DNA of 64,000 nucleotides from SIG78 sp036677805 (GTDB taxonomy: Bacteria; Verrucomicrobiota; Lentisphaeria; Victivallales; Victivallaceae): contig JAVBVS010000016.1 of assembly GCA_036677805.1 (NCBI GenBank), positions 124,001 to 188,000 on the forward strand. Reading direction: 5' to 3'. Positions 39,407 to 47,487 of the stretch are shown here, one piece after another; the first letter of the stretch is position 1; every line of letters starts with the position of its first letter. The translations under genes and the position numbers were made by a program. Below the pieces are notes generated by a model. It saw only the letters and a list, made by a program, of their open reading frames with translations. It searched no databases and was not told the DNA's origin.

Positions 39407-39433
39407 TTATTATAATTTTTAAAAACGTAATAC
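39407..39433 (-). promoter_or_regulatory. Operator-like site at the LarA-type promoter
   Basis: TTATTATA-N11-CGTAATAC, 13 of 16 matches to TTATTACG-N11-CGTAATAA found across the intergenic region. On the minus strand TTGATT, 17 bp, TATGGT precedes it directly, so ATTACG follows the -10 box exactly as at the divergent promoter. Confidence 0.55.
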
Positions 39434-39564
39434 CATAGCGCCGATCAGTCCGGAAATCAAGGAGACTCGGAGTATTTTTTCACCCCTGCTCCCATCGTGC
39501 TGCGCGAAGCGTATGACAGATCACCGCGCCGGCATAAATCGGACGACAAAATCGCAATCGCCCC

Positions 39565-39618
39565 TTGTTTCCGGTCGCAACCGGTGTTATATTATTACGA
39601 TTTCAATAAACGTAATAA
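39565..39618 (+). promoter_or_regulatory. Promoter and 27-bp operator of the CobN-type operon
   Basis: TTGTTT (39565-39570), 17-bp spacer, TATATT (39588-39593). The inverted repeat TTATTACG-N11-CGTAATAA (39592-39618) has perfect 8-bp arms and covers the -10 edge and the transcript start, which is a repressor position. Near copies lie at the LarA-type promoter and at 46014-46040. Confidence 0.65.
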
Positions 39619-39633
39619 GACGGCAACAGAAAT

Positions 39634-40389
39634 ATGTCCACGGAACTGATCGGCATTGCCATGGGTCTGGCGCTGGCGCTGGGCATTTTCGCCTTCAAGA
39701 CGGCGGTCGGAGAATATTATTTCTTCTCGGTCACGCCCTCCCCGCTCCGGCGCGCGCTTTTCCTGACCGCCACCTGGGGCTTGTATCTGCTGCTTTTCGG
39801 CGCGGCCTTCTTTGTGCTGGAGCGCTTCGATCTCTTCCGTTTCGCGGGCGACTCCATGAAGTTCCTGCAAGCGGGCACCGCCATCCATCTGCTGCTCTGC
39901 GCCGGACTGCTGGCCTGGGGCGTCCGGCTGCTGTGCCGCCGCGAAAACGCAACCCTCGGCGCGCTCGATTCCCGGGGCTGGCTGCTGCTGGCGGTCCCCT
40001 GCCCGGTCTGCGCGGCGGCGGTCTTTCTGGTCTGCGCTTTCGCCCGCATGCTGCTGCCGCAGGCCACGGCCATGCTGTCCTGGCTGGTCCCGGCATTCTT
40101 CCTTTTTGCCAACCTCGTATTTCTGCTCGGTCTTCAGGCCGCGGGCAAAATCTTCGCGCTCCGGCCGCTGCATCTGACCGGACGGATGATGATTCTGATC
40201 GCGCTCTATTTTTTCCTGATCCTGCTGATTGCGCCGCAATTTCAGGATGCGGGCAAACTCTATGCGGCGGCGCTCGCCACCGGCGGTCCGACGGTGGTTT
40301 CCTGGCCGCTCGCGGGCCTCGGCCTCCTGCTGGCCATCGCGGCGTCGGCGGGCTTCCTGTCCGAAACTCTGCAACCCAAGGAACGTTGA
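39634..40389 (+). CDS. DUF2162-like multi-pass membrane protein (HmuT-type)
   Basis: The 251-aa protein has about seven transmembrane helices (TELIGIAMGLALALGIFA, LFLTATWGLYLLLFGAAFF, AIHLLLCAGLLAWGVRLL, WLLLAVPCPVCAAAVFL and so on). A CPVC pair (residues 123-126) sits inside a helix and could bind metal. It matches the DUF2162 family of predicted transporters found next to ExbB-like, DUF2149 and CobN-like genes in anaerobes; the counterpart in Bacteroidetes haem loci is HmuT, as far as I recall. It is the first gene of a tight four-gene operon and the ExbB-like gene follows 3 bp after its stop. It is probably the membrane permease or accessory of the system; the substrate is unproven. Confidence 0.75.
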   Translation: MSTELIGIAMGLALALGIFAFKTAVGEYYFFSVTPSPLRRALFLTATWGLYLLLFGAAFFVLERFDLFRFAGDSMKFLQAGTAIHLLLCAGLLAWGVRLLCRRENATLGALDSRGWLLLAVPCPVCAAAVFLVCAFARMLLPQATAMLSWLVPAFFLFANLVFLLGLQAAGKIFALRPLHLTGRMMILIALYFFLILLIAPQFQDAGKLYAAALATGGPTVVSWPLAGLGLLLAIAASAGFLSETLQPKER

Positions 40390-40392
40390 TTC

Positions 40393-40944
40393 ATGGATCT
40401 TTTCGCCGGCATCAAAACTTTCATTTTCATGCTTTCAAGCTGTGTGCTCTATCCGGTGCTGCTGCTGCTGGCGGCCCTTTCGGTCTGGATTTTCTTCGAA
40501 TGCGGCCGGGCGCTGGCCGACTGGGTGCGGCGCCGGCGGCTGGATGCCGACCGTCTTTCCGGCCCGGTCGCGGCCTACCGCAAACTGCTGGAGGAGCTAT
40601 TGCACCATGACTCATCCGAAGCCGCGGTCCAGAATCTGCTGCGCAAACAGATTCAGCGCCGCAACGCAATGCTGGACAAATTCCGCATCGCCGCCCGGAT
40701 CGGGCCCGCGCTGGGTCTGATGGGCACCCTCGTGCCGATGGGCACCGCGCTCGCCAGCCTCGGCCAGGGCGATCTCTCGGTCATGACCTCGGAGCTGGTC
40801 GTAGCCTACACCACCACCGTGGTCGGGCTGCTGATCGGCTGCATGGCCTATCTCATCTATACCGTCCGCCATCGCTTCGCGGAAAGCGACATCCGGGAAA
40901 TGGAATACCTCACGGAGAAGCTCTTTCATGAAATTCATGCGTGA
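40393..40944 (+). CDS. MotA/TolQ/ExbB-type proton channel subunit (HmuU-type)
   Basis: The 183-aa protein has the ExbB plan: one N-terminal helix (FIFMLSSCVLYPVLLLLAAL), a charged cytoplasmic region (LDADRLSGPVAAYRKLLEEL, LLRKQIQRRNAMLDKF), then two helices carrying the conserved small-residue faces ARIGPALGLMGTLVPMGTAL and VVAYTTTVVGLLIGCMAYLI, the latter with the Thr-rich patch that lines the proton path. Such subunits use the proton motive force to drive a partner across the periplasm. It overlaps the DUF2149 gene by 17 bp, which suggests fixed stoichiometry. No TonB gene is present in the window. Confidence 0.88.
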   Translation: MDLFAGIKTFIFMLSSCVLYPVLLLLAALSVWIFFECGRALADWVRRRRLDADRLSGPVAAYRKLLEELLHHDSSEAAVQNLLRKQIQRRNAMLDKFRIAARIGPALGLMGTLVPMGTALASLGQGDLSVMTSELVVAYTTTVVGLLIGCMAYLIYTVRHRFAESDIREMEYLTEKLFHEIHA

Positions 40945-41266
40945 TTACCGGCTCTTCGCCGATGACCACGACTGCGACGATCCGATGAGCGGCGTAGTCA
41001 ATCTGTTCGACACCGCGGTGGTGTTCATCTCCGCGCTGCTGCTGGCGCTGATCACCGTCTTCGACGCGAAGGATATCTTTTCCAAAGACTCCAACCTCAC
41101 CATCGTGAAAAAGAACGAACAAGGCGAAATGGTGGTGATCGAGAAAAAAGGGCGCAAGATTCAGGCGGTCAAGATGAGCCGCGAGGAAGCCGCGGGCAAG
41201 GGTGTCCGGCTCGGCACCGCCTACCGGCTCGAAGACGGCTCCATGATCTACGTCCCGGAGGAGTGA
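40928..41266 (+). CDS. DUF2149 protein, ExbD/TolR-like stator partner (HmuV-type)
   Basis: The 112-aa protein has a short cytoplasmic start, a single helix (VVNLFDTAVVFISALLLALI, about residues 23-42) and a ~65-residue extracytoplasmic domain. Placement of an Asp at the start of the helix (LFDTAVVF) mirrors the essential proton-carrying Asp of ExbD, TolR and MotB (VDVVLVLL), so with the ExbB-like protein it should form a proton-driven stator. The outer domain (LTIVKKNEQGEMVVIEKKGRKI) is small and charged and may push on the CobN-like partner. Its stop is 1 bp before the next ATG. Confidence 0.82.
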   Translation: MKFMRDYRLFADDHDCDDPMSGVVNLFDTAVVFISALLLALITVFDAKDIFSKDSNLTIVKKNEQGEMVVIEKKGRKIQAVKMSREEAAGKGVRLGTAYRLEDGSMIYVPEE

Positions 41267-41267
41267 C

Positions 41268-44200
41268 ATGCGCGCGCTCCGGCTGTTCTTGCTGTGTTTT
41301 TCCGTTCTTTTCGAGGTGACGGCGGCGGCCGGCCCGGCCAGGGTGGTGTTTCTCGGCGGCGGCAGCGATTCCGAAATGCTGGCCGAAGCCTTCGCCGAGC
41401 TGAATCTGCCGGAGGCGATCGACTTCCAATACCGCTGCGTTCAAGTCGATCCGCCGGAAGCGATCGAGCGCTGCGCGCAGCAGGCCGACATCCTGATCAT
41501 CAATGCGCTGGTCAAGGAGTTGCGGGAACTGGCCGCCAACCGGATCGACCGGTCGAAAACCCGCCTTTACGCGCTGGCCTCGCGGCGTCTGCCCGCCGCC
41601 GTCGGCGCGCTGGAGCCGGAGGAAGTTCAAGCCTACCGCGCCACCCGGAGCCCAGCCAATTACCGCAATCTGGTCCGCTGGATCATCCATCAGGAATTGG
41701 ACCAAACCGTCCGCTTCGAGCCGCCGGTGACGCTGCCGGAAATCGGCGTCACCCATCCCGACGCCGGGGTGATTTTTTCCTCGATCGCCGAATACCGGCA
41801 ATGGGCGGAGGCCACCGGCCATGCCCGGCCCGACAATGGCACGGTCGCCTTCGCGGTCCACGCGGCCAGCATCAATCCCTCCGAACTCGATTTATTCCGC
41901 CATCTGACCCGGGAATTCGAGCGCCAGCAGCTCAACGTTGCAATCGTCTACGGCGATGAGGTCCGGGTGATCCGCGAACTGCTGCTGGACCGAGCCAAGA
42001 AACCCACGGTCGATGCCGTGCTGGCGCTTTCGTTCAAGTTCAAATCCGGCCTCGGCGAAGCGTTGCGCAGCGCTCTGGCCGACCTTGACCTGCCGGTTTT
42101 CAACGCCCTGCGGCTCTATCGTCAGACCACGCCGGAGTGGGAGGCCTCGCCGCGCGGCATGAATGACTTCGCGGTGGCCTTCGGCTTCATCGCGCCGGAA
42201 ATTTCCGGGCTGATCGAACCGTCGCTGCTCTTCGGCAATCGAACGACCGTCGACGCCGAGGGCCGGAAAATTCAGACCGCGGAGCCGTTTCCGGACGCCA
42301 TCCGCATTACCGCGTCGCGCCTCCGCCAATGGATCAACCTCAGAAAAATGCCCGATTCCGAAAAGAACGTGGCCATTTTCCTCTATAACGGCTCCGGCGG
42401 CAAGCAGAATATCGGCGCGAGCTATCTTAATGTCCCGCGCAGCCTGAGTGTCATCGCTGACGCCCTCGCCCGCGCCGGCTATGCCACCGGCGGCCTCGAA
42501 AAATTATCCGAAACGGAACTGACCGCGGAAATGTTGCGCACCGCCCGCAACGTCGGCTCCTGGGCTCCGGGCGAACTGGATGCGCTGGCGGCTTCGGGCG
42601 ATGCCGTGCGGCTGCCGCGCGCCCGTTACGCCGAATGGTTCGCCGAATTGCCCGAAGCGCTCCGCAACGATGTCGTCGAGCAGTGGGGACCGCCGGAAAA
42701 TGCCGCGATCATGACCGTCGGCGGCGACTTCATCCTGCCGATGCTCCGGCGCGGCCGTCTGACGATCCTGCCGGAACCCATGCGCGGCTGGCTCGACGAT
42801 CCGCACAAGCTCCTGCACTCCGCCACGCTGGCGCCGCATCACCAATATCTGGCGGTTTACCTCTGGCTCCGGCATGAATTCCAGGCCAATGCGATGATCC
42901 ACCTCGGGCGGCATGGTTCGAGCGAATGGCTGCCGGGCAAACAGCTCGGGTTAAGCGACGCCTGCGCGCCGTGGGTCGTGCGCGGCGATATCGTCGAAAT
43001 TTATCCTTACATCGCTGACGGCATCGGCGAAGGCGTCGTCGCCAAACGCCGCGCCGCGGCGGTGATGATCGACCACCTGACGCCGTTTCTCCGGATTCCG
43101 CCGGAGGATGAGTTTCTCAGCGAGCTCCGACAGCGCCTCGGCGACTGCCGCAGCGCCGATCCCGGAGTCAGACGGCAGCGGGAGGCCGCGCTGCTGCAAT
43201 TTGCCCGCGAGCACCGCCTGACCGAGCGGCTCCATCTCGATCCCGAGGGCGACTGGCTGGAAAAACTTGAAGAGTATGCCGAGCACCGGGAGAGCCCCGC
43301 GCCCTTCGGGCTGCACACCTTCGGCGTCGCCCCCTCCGAGGCGGAAATCGCCGCCATGACCGCGCTGCTCCCCGAAGCGCGACGCGACGCCGCCGCGGCC
43401 GATCTGCGCCGGGCGGGAACCGACGAAATCACCGCATTGCTGCGGGCGCTTGACGGCCGTTTCATCGCGCCCGGCCCCTCCGGCGATCCGGTGCGCAATC
43501 CCGACATGCTGCCGGTCGGACGCAATTTCTACTCCTTCGATCCGGCGCTGATCCCGACCGCCGAAGCGATGACACTGGGCCGCAAGCTGGCCGATGAACT
43601 GCTGGAGCGCGAAATTCGGAAGCATGGCCGCTGGCCGCGCCAGATCGCCATCATTCTCTGGGCGGGCGAAACCGTCCGCACCGACGGCGTCAACGCCGCG
43701 ATGGCGCTGGCCTTGATGGGGATGCGCCTCCAATACGACGCCAACCGCCGGATCGTCGGCGTGACGCCGGTTCCGGGCGCGGAGCTGAACCGGCCCCGGA
43801 TCGACGTGCTGATCACCGCCTCGGGTGCCTGCCGCGATCAGTTCGGCGATTTGCTGCAACTCCTCGACCGCGCCCAGCGCCAGGCGTCGCGCCTGAATGA
43901 CGCCGAAAACTTCATCCGGCGCAATACCGAGGAGAGCGCGGCGCGGCTCAAAGCCGAAGGCCGTTCCGCCGCCGAAATCGCCGACTGGAGCACGCGCCGG
44001 ATTTTCTTCCCGGCGCCGGGCACCTACGGCACCAGGGTCAACAAACTTGCGGGGGCTTCCGGACTCTGGGAAAAAGATGACGAACTCGCCGCGCTCTACC
44101 AGCGCAGCATGGCCAGCTCCATCGACGACCGGGGTGCAATCGGGGCGGCGCCGGCAGCGCTGGCGGCCAACCTGACCCATGTGGACGCCATGTTTCACTC

Positions 44201-45140
44201 CCGTTCGAGCAATGTCTACGGCGTGACCGATATCGACGACATGTACCAATATTTCGGCGGTCTCTCGCTCGCGGTGCGCAAAAATTCGGGCAAGGCTCCG
44301 GGGGAATACATTGTCGACCAGCGCCGGAAATCGGCCGAAAAAATCACCGCGCTCGATGATTTCATGGCCGCCGAACTCGATTCCCGGCTTTATAACCAGG
44401 CATGGATTCAAGCCATGGCGGCCGAACGCTACTCCGGCGGCAAAACCATCGCCCGCATGACCGACAACCTCTGGGGCTGGCAGACGGTCACGCCGGACAA
44501 CGTTTCCGCGGCCGACTGGACCCGGCTTTACGAAATCTACGTCAAGGACCGCTATCAGTTGAACCTGAAGGAGTTCTTCGCCGACAACGCCTGGGCCTTC
44601 CAGTCGATGACCGGCCGGATGCTCGAAGCCGTGCGCAAGGATTACTGGAACGCCGACACGGCGACCCGCCAGTCGCTGGCCGCGGAGTACGCGCAGAACG
44701 TGATCCGCTACGGCATGGCCTGCTGCGACCACACCTGCAACAATCCGCTGCTCAATCAGATGGTGGTGAATTTGATTTCCATGCCCGGCGTGTTGTCGCC
44801 GGAGCTGGTGATGAAATTTCAGGCGGCGATCGAGAAAGCCGCCGCGAAAACGCTCGATGCGCAGGTCCGGGAACGCCGGGAGCTGCGGCAGAAGCTGGCG
44901 GAATCATTCACTGCGACCGGGAACGGACGGCGAAAAGAAGTTTCGTCTCCGGCGGAAGCGTCCCGGGAAAGCGCGCCGCAGCAACAGGACGCGGTGCCGG
45001 TCAAAGGCTTCCGGATGAAACCGGAGAAAGCCGCCGAGCACACCGCGCTCTCCTCCTCGGGATTGAAATGGACCATTCTCGCGGCGGTCTTCGCGCTGCT
45101 GGCGGTCTTCGCCTGGGGCGCGTCCCGCAACGAAGAATAG
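41268..45140 (+). CDS. Exported, membrane-anchored CobN-like (HmuS-type) chelatase/dechelatase
   Basis: The 1,290-aa protein belongs to the CobN/magnesium-chelatase H family: GRHGSSEWLPGKQLGLSD (about residues 549-566), IYPYIADGIGEGVVAKRRAA and VMIDHLTPFLR are family hallmarks, with later blocks RQIAIILWAGETVRTDGVN and SSNVYGVTDIDDMYQYFGG. Normal CobN is cytosolic and needs AAA+ partners (CobS/CobT). This one has a signal peptide (MRALRLFLLCFSVLFEVTAA) and a C-terminal anchor (LKWTILAAVFALLAVFAWGA), so the body should lie outside the cytoplasm where ATP is lacking. Coupling to the preceding proton-channel genes suggests PMF-driven metal removal from, or insertion into, a tetrapyrrole such as haem. 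Confidence 0.88.
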   Translation: MRALRLFLLCFSVLFEVTAAAGPARVVFLGGGSDSEMLAEAFAELNLPEAIDFQYRCVQVDPPEAIERCAQQADILIINALVKELRELAANRIDRSKTRLYALASRRLPAAVGALEPEEVQAYRATRSPANYRNLVRWIIHQELDQTVRFEPPVTLPEIGVTHPDAGVIFSSIAEYRQWAEATGHARPDNGTVAFAVHAASINPSELDLFRHLTREFERQQLNVAIVYGDEVRVIRELLLDRAKKPTVDAVLALSFKFKSGLGEALRSALADLDLPVFNALRLYRQTTPEWEASPRGMNDFAVAFGFIAPEISGLIEPSLLFGNRTTVDAEGRKIQTAEPFPDAIRITASRLRQWINLRKMPDSEKNVAIFLYNGSGGKQNIGASYLNVPRSLSVIADALARAGYATGGLEKLSETELTAEMLRTARNVGSWAPGELDALAASGDAVRLPRARYAEWFAELPEALRNDVVEQWGPPENAAIMTVGGDFILPMLRRGRLTILPEPMRGWLDDPHKLLHSATLAPHHQYLAVYLWLRHEFQANAMIHLGRHGSSEWLPGKQLGLSDACAPWVVRGDIVEIYPYIADGIGEGVVAKRRAAAVMIDHLTPFLRIPPEDEFLSELRQRLGDCRSADPGVRRQREAALLQFAREHRLTERLHLDPEGDWLEKLEEYAEHRESPAPFGLHTFGVAPSEAEIAAMTALLPEARRDAAAADLRRAGTDEITALLRALDGRFIAPGPSGDPVRNPDMLPVGRNFYSFDPALIPTAEAMTLGRKLADELLEREIRKHGRWPRQIAIILWAGETVRTDGVNAAMALALMGMRLQYDANRRIVGVTPVPGAELNRPRIDVLITASGACRDQFGDLLQLLDRAQRQASRLNDAENFIRRNTEESAARLKAEGRSAAEIADWSTRRIFFPAPGTYGTRVNKLAGASGLWEKDDELAALYQRSMASSIDDRGAIGAAPAALAANLTHVDAMFHSRSSNVYGVTDIDDMYQYFGGLSLAVRKNSGKAPGEYIVDQRRKSAEKITALDDFMAAELDSRLYNQAWIQAMAAERYSGGKTIARMTDNLWGWQTVTPDNVSAADWTRLYEIYVKDRYQLNLKEFFADNAWAFQSMTGRMLEAVRKDYWNADTATRQSLAAEYAQNVIRYGMACCDHTCNNPLLNQMVVNLISMPGVLSPELVMKFQAAIEKAAAKTLDAQVRERRELRQKLAESFTATGNGRRKEVSSPAEASRESAPQQQDAVPVKGFRMKPEKAAEHTALSSSGLKWTILAAVFALLAVFAWGASRNEE

Positions 45141-45146
45141 CGGCCG

Positions 45147-45926
45147 TCAGTAATCGGCGCACGCGTCGTCGGTGCGGGTCGGGTTGTAGAGATCGACCGT
45201 CGCCGCGCCGATGAAACCGACCAGCGCGGTTTTGGCGCATTCATGGCCGGTGTTGAGCGTGCCCACGCCTTCGGAAGTGACATGGCCGTCGCCCCAGGCG
45301 ACATTGCTGTGGCGGTTGTGCCGGAAATGGGCGGTGCCGCTGGTCTTGTTCGACCACTGGGCGCCGTCGGGCAGAACTTTGCAATACATGTACGGCGTAT
45401 AGCGGGCGACATCGTAAGCGGTGGCCGACTTGCCGCTGCTGGCGCAGTCGCCGAACATGATGGTATTGGACAGCTGCGCCATGCCGGAGCGCGGCAGATG
45501 CGGCGCGTCGTAACCGCCGAACCATTTGCCGTTGTAGCCGTAGCCGCCGCCGTTATCGCACCGGGCAAGATCGGGAATTTGCTCGAAAGAAGCGGGGCAG
45601 ACCATGACGCCGGGGGCGTCGCCGTAATATTGACCCAGCAGCGGACTGGCGGTGATGTCGTAGCCGCCGCTCTTGCGCACGCCGAACCAGTAGTCGCCGA
45701 GCTTAACTTTGCCGGAACCGGTGGCGGTGGTATAGGGGACGCAGTACTCCCGGTTCGCATCGGCATAGAGATTGCTCGCCAATCCGATCTGCTTCAGGTT
45801 CGAGATGCAGGCCGTCGATTTGGCGCTCTCCCTCGCCGAACTCAGCGCCGGCAGCAGCATCGCCGCCAGAATGGCGATGATCGCGATCACGACGAGGAGT
45901 TCGATGAGCGTAAAGAATCGGTTCAT
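45147..45926 (-). CDS. Pseudopilin-like secreted protein with H-X9-DG motif
   Basis: The 259-aa product begins MNRFFTLIELLVVIAIIAIL, a very short prepilin leader with the +5 Glu, then LLPALSSARESAK. The globular domain has CISNLKQIGLASNLYADANRE, Gly/Tyr-rich loops and close to the end RHNRHSNVAWGDGHVTSEG, an intact H-X9-DG motif. It ends 6 bp from the convergent CobN-like gene. AAGG lies 7 bp before the ATG; 20 upstream in-frame codons were rejected. An operator-like site shared with the CobN-type operon is at its promoter, so this pseudopilin may be expressed with the metal system rather than with a glycan enzyme. Confidence 0.83.
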   Translation of the reverse strand: MNRFFTLIELLVVIAIIAILAAMLLPALSSARESAKSTACISNLKQIGLASNLYADANREYCVPYTTATGSGKVKLGDYWFGVRKSGGYDITASPLLGQYYGDAPGVMVCPASFEQIPDLARCDNGGGYGYNGKWFGGYDAPHLPRSGMAQLSNTIMFGDCASSGKSATAYDVARYTPYMYCKVLPDGAQWSNKTSGTAHFRHNRHSNVAWGDGHVTSEGVGTLNTGHECAKTALVGFIGAATVDLYNPTRTDDACADY

Positions 45927-46013
45927 AATATTACCTTTACAATTTTCGTAATAACTGCGGATCCAATTCATCCAGACAAGAAGCAATACTGGAAAATAAA
46001 GATCGCGGATTAT

Positions 46014-46066
46014 TTATTACAATTATTAAAAACGTAATAATATATCATCATCGACTCCGATTGCAA
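46014..46066 (-). promoter_or_regulatory. Promoter and shared operator-like site upstream of the pseudopilin gene
   Basis: On the minus strand TTGCAA (46066-46061), 16 bp, TATATT (46044-46039), followed by ATTACG as at the CobN-type promoter. The element TTATTACA-N11-CGTAATAA (46014-46040) matches 15 of 16 arm positions of the site at 39592. A weaker copy, ATATTACC-N11-CGTAATAA, is at 45928-45954 over the ribosome binding site. Confidence 0.6.
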
Positions 46067-46118
46067 GTTTTTTCCGTAATTTCCGGCGCCAATGCTTTAT
46101 CGAATCCCCCCGCCGCTC

Positions 46119-46172
46119 CAAAAACAAGGTCCGCCGTGCCCGGAAGGTTTGCAACCGGATACGGCGGACCTT
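46119..46172 (-). terminator. Intrinsic terminator of the Gfo/Idh gene
   Basis: Read leftward, AAGGTCCGCCGT pairs perfectly over 12 bp with ACGGCGGACCTT across 23 nt and is followed by GTTTTTGG. It lies 17 bp beyond the Gfo/Idh stop. Confidence 0.7.
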
Positions 46173-46188
46173 GCGCAATGCGGAAAGA

Positions 46189-47304
46189 CTACAATGCCAC
46201 CCATTGCCCCCGGCTAGCGACCGCGGCGGCGATGAATTTCATACCCCGGACGCCGTCGGCCACGGTCGGATACGACGGCTGATACGCTTCCCCGACCTGG
46301 CGCGCGGCGATGTGCCGGGCGAAGTCGGAGTACAAATTGGCGAACGCCTCGAAAAATCCTTCCGGGTGGCCCGCCGGCAGACGGCTCCCGGCGACGCCGC
46401 GCCCGGCCCAGTTGCGGCGCAATAACTGACGCGGCGCGTCATTGCGCTTGAGAATCAGATTTTCCGGATATTCCTGACACCACTCCAGCGCCGCGGTTTC
46501 GCCGTAAATGCGAATCCGGAAGGGATTTTCCTCGCCGACGGCGACCTGACTGGCCATCAGCACGCCCCGGGCGCCATTGTCGAAATGCAGCAGGATGCTG
46601 CCGTCGTCATCCAGCGTCCGGCCGGGCACGAAACTGTGCAGATCGGCGCACATTTCGGTAATCCGCAAGCCGGTGATGAATTCCGCCAGATTCTCCGCGT
46701 GGCTGCCGATATCGCCGATGCAGCAGCTGATGCCAGACTGCTTCGGATCGGTGCGCCATTGGCCCTGTTTGTTGCCGGAGCCGACGGGAGCGGCCAGCCA
46801 GCCCTGCGGGTATTCGACGATGATTTTGCGGATCGCGCCGAGCTCGCCTCCGGCAACCAGAGCTTTCGCCTCGCGCACCATCGGATAGGCGGTGTAGTTG
46901 TGAGTCAGACAAAACAGCCGCCCGGTGCTTTCGACTTTGGCCGCCAGCATTTCGGCTTCGGCGACGGCGACGGTCATCGGCTTGTCGCAAACCACATCGA
47001 AGCCATGCTCCAATGCCGCCATGGCGATTTCGCAATGGGTGGCGTTGGGGGTGACAATGGCCACGAAATCCATCCGGTCGGCGCGACGGGCCTCGGCGTC
47101 GAACATGGCGTGGTAATCAGAGTAACACCGCGCCGGATCGAGGAAAAGCTCGCGCCCGGTCGCGGCGTTTTTGCCCGGATCGGTGCTGAAGCATCCGGCG
47201 ACCAGTTCGATCAGACCATCCAGATTGGCCGCGCGGCGGTGAACCGCGCCGATGAAACTGCCGGGACCGCCGCCGACCATGCCCATACGGATTTTGCGCT
47301 GCAT
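46189..47304 (-). CDS. Gfo/Idh/MocA family oxidoreductase
   Basis: The 371-aa product has an N-terminal NAD(P)-binding fold with MGMVGGGPGSFIGAVHR (GGGPGS in place of GxGxxG), VAIVTPNATHCEIA and the conserved VVCDKPMTV lysine motif. The C-terminal substrate domain includes the catalytic-type SCCIGDIGSHAENLAEFITG, and a VHRRAANLDG insertion common in inositol-type enzymes. It probably oxidises a sugar, inositol or derivative. It has its own promoter and terminator and lies between the pseudopilin gene and a GntR-type regulator/fucosidase pair, so it may process a released sugar such as fucose; that link is inference. Confidence 0.88.
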   Translation of the reverse strand: MQRKIRMGMVGGGPGSFIGAVHRRAANLDGLIELVAGCFSTDPGKNAATGRELFLDPARCYSDYHAMFDAEARRADRMDFVAIVTPNATHCEIAMAALEHGFDVVCDKPMTVAVAEAEMLAAKVESTGRLFCLTHNYTAYPMVREAKALVAGGELGAIRKIIVEYPQGWLAAPVGSGNKQGQWRTDPKQSGISCCIGDIGSHAENLAEFITGLRITEMCADLHSFVPGRTLDDDGSILLHFDNGARGVLMASQVAVGEENPFRIRIYGETAALEWCQEYPENLILKRNDAPRQLLRRNWAGRGVAGSRLPAGHPEGFFEAFANLYSDFARHIAARQVGEAYQPSYPTVADGVRGMKFIAAAVASRGQWVAL

Positions 47305-47349
47305 AAAGTTCCTCCCTCGAATTGCGATTGCACGTTGATTTCCAAGTAA

Positions 47350-47378
47350 ACTATACCGCGAAAAAAGCCCGACGGCAA
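47350..47378 (-). promoter_or_regulatory. Promoter of the Gfo/Idh gene
   Basis: TTGCCG (47378-47373) and TATAGT (47355-47350) on the minus strand are 17 bp apart, 46 bp before the ATG. Confidence 0.5.
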
Positions 47379-47487
47379 GGCGAAAAATATGGAGATTTCA
47401 CGGAAAGAGCATGGACGAAACGAAGATTCGATGGAATTCGCCGCATCGCCTGTCGGCGGCAACTCCCCGTGCTGTCCGGCTCAAACT

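Noticed and set aside
40928..40944. Overlap of ExbB-like and DUF2149 genes as a frameshift
   Set aside because: Both proteins have complete, separate folds and proper starts; the 17-bp overlap is normal for coupled stator genes.
42951..44732. 593-codon open frame on the - strand
   Set aside because: Antisense to the CobN-like gene, whose family motifs are in the sense frame.
45928..45954. Fourth copy of the TTATTACG-N11-CGTAATAA element
   Set aside because: Kept only as a weak candidate: one arm is 6/8 and it overlaps the ribosome binding site of the pseudopilin gene, which itself supplies part of the match.
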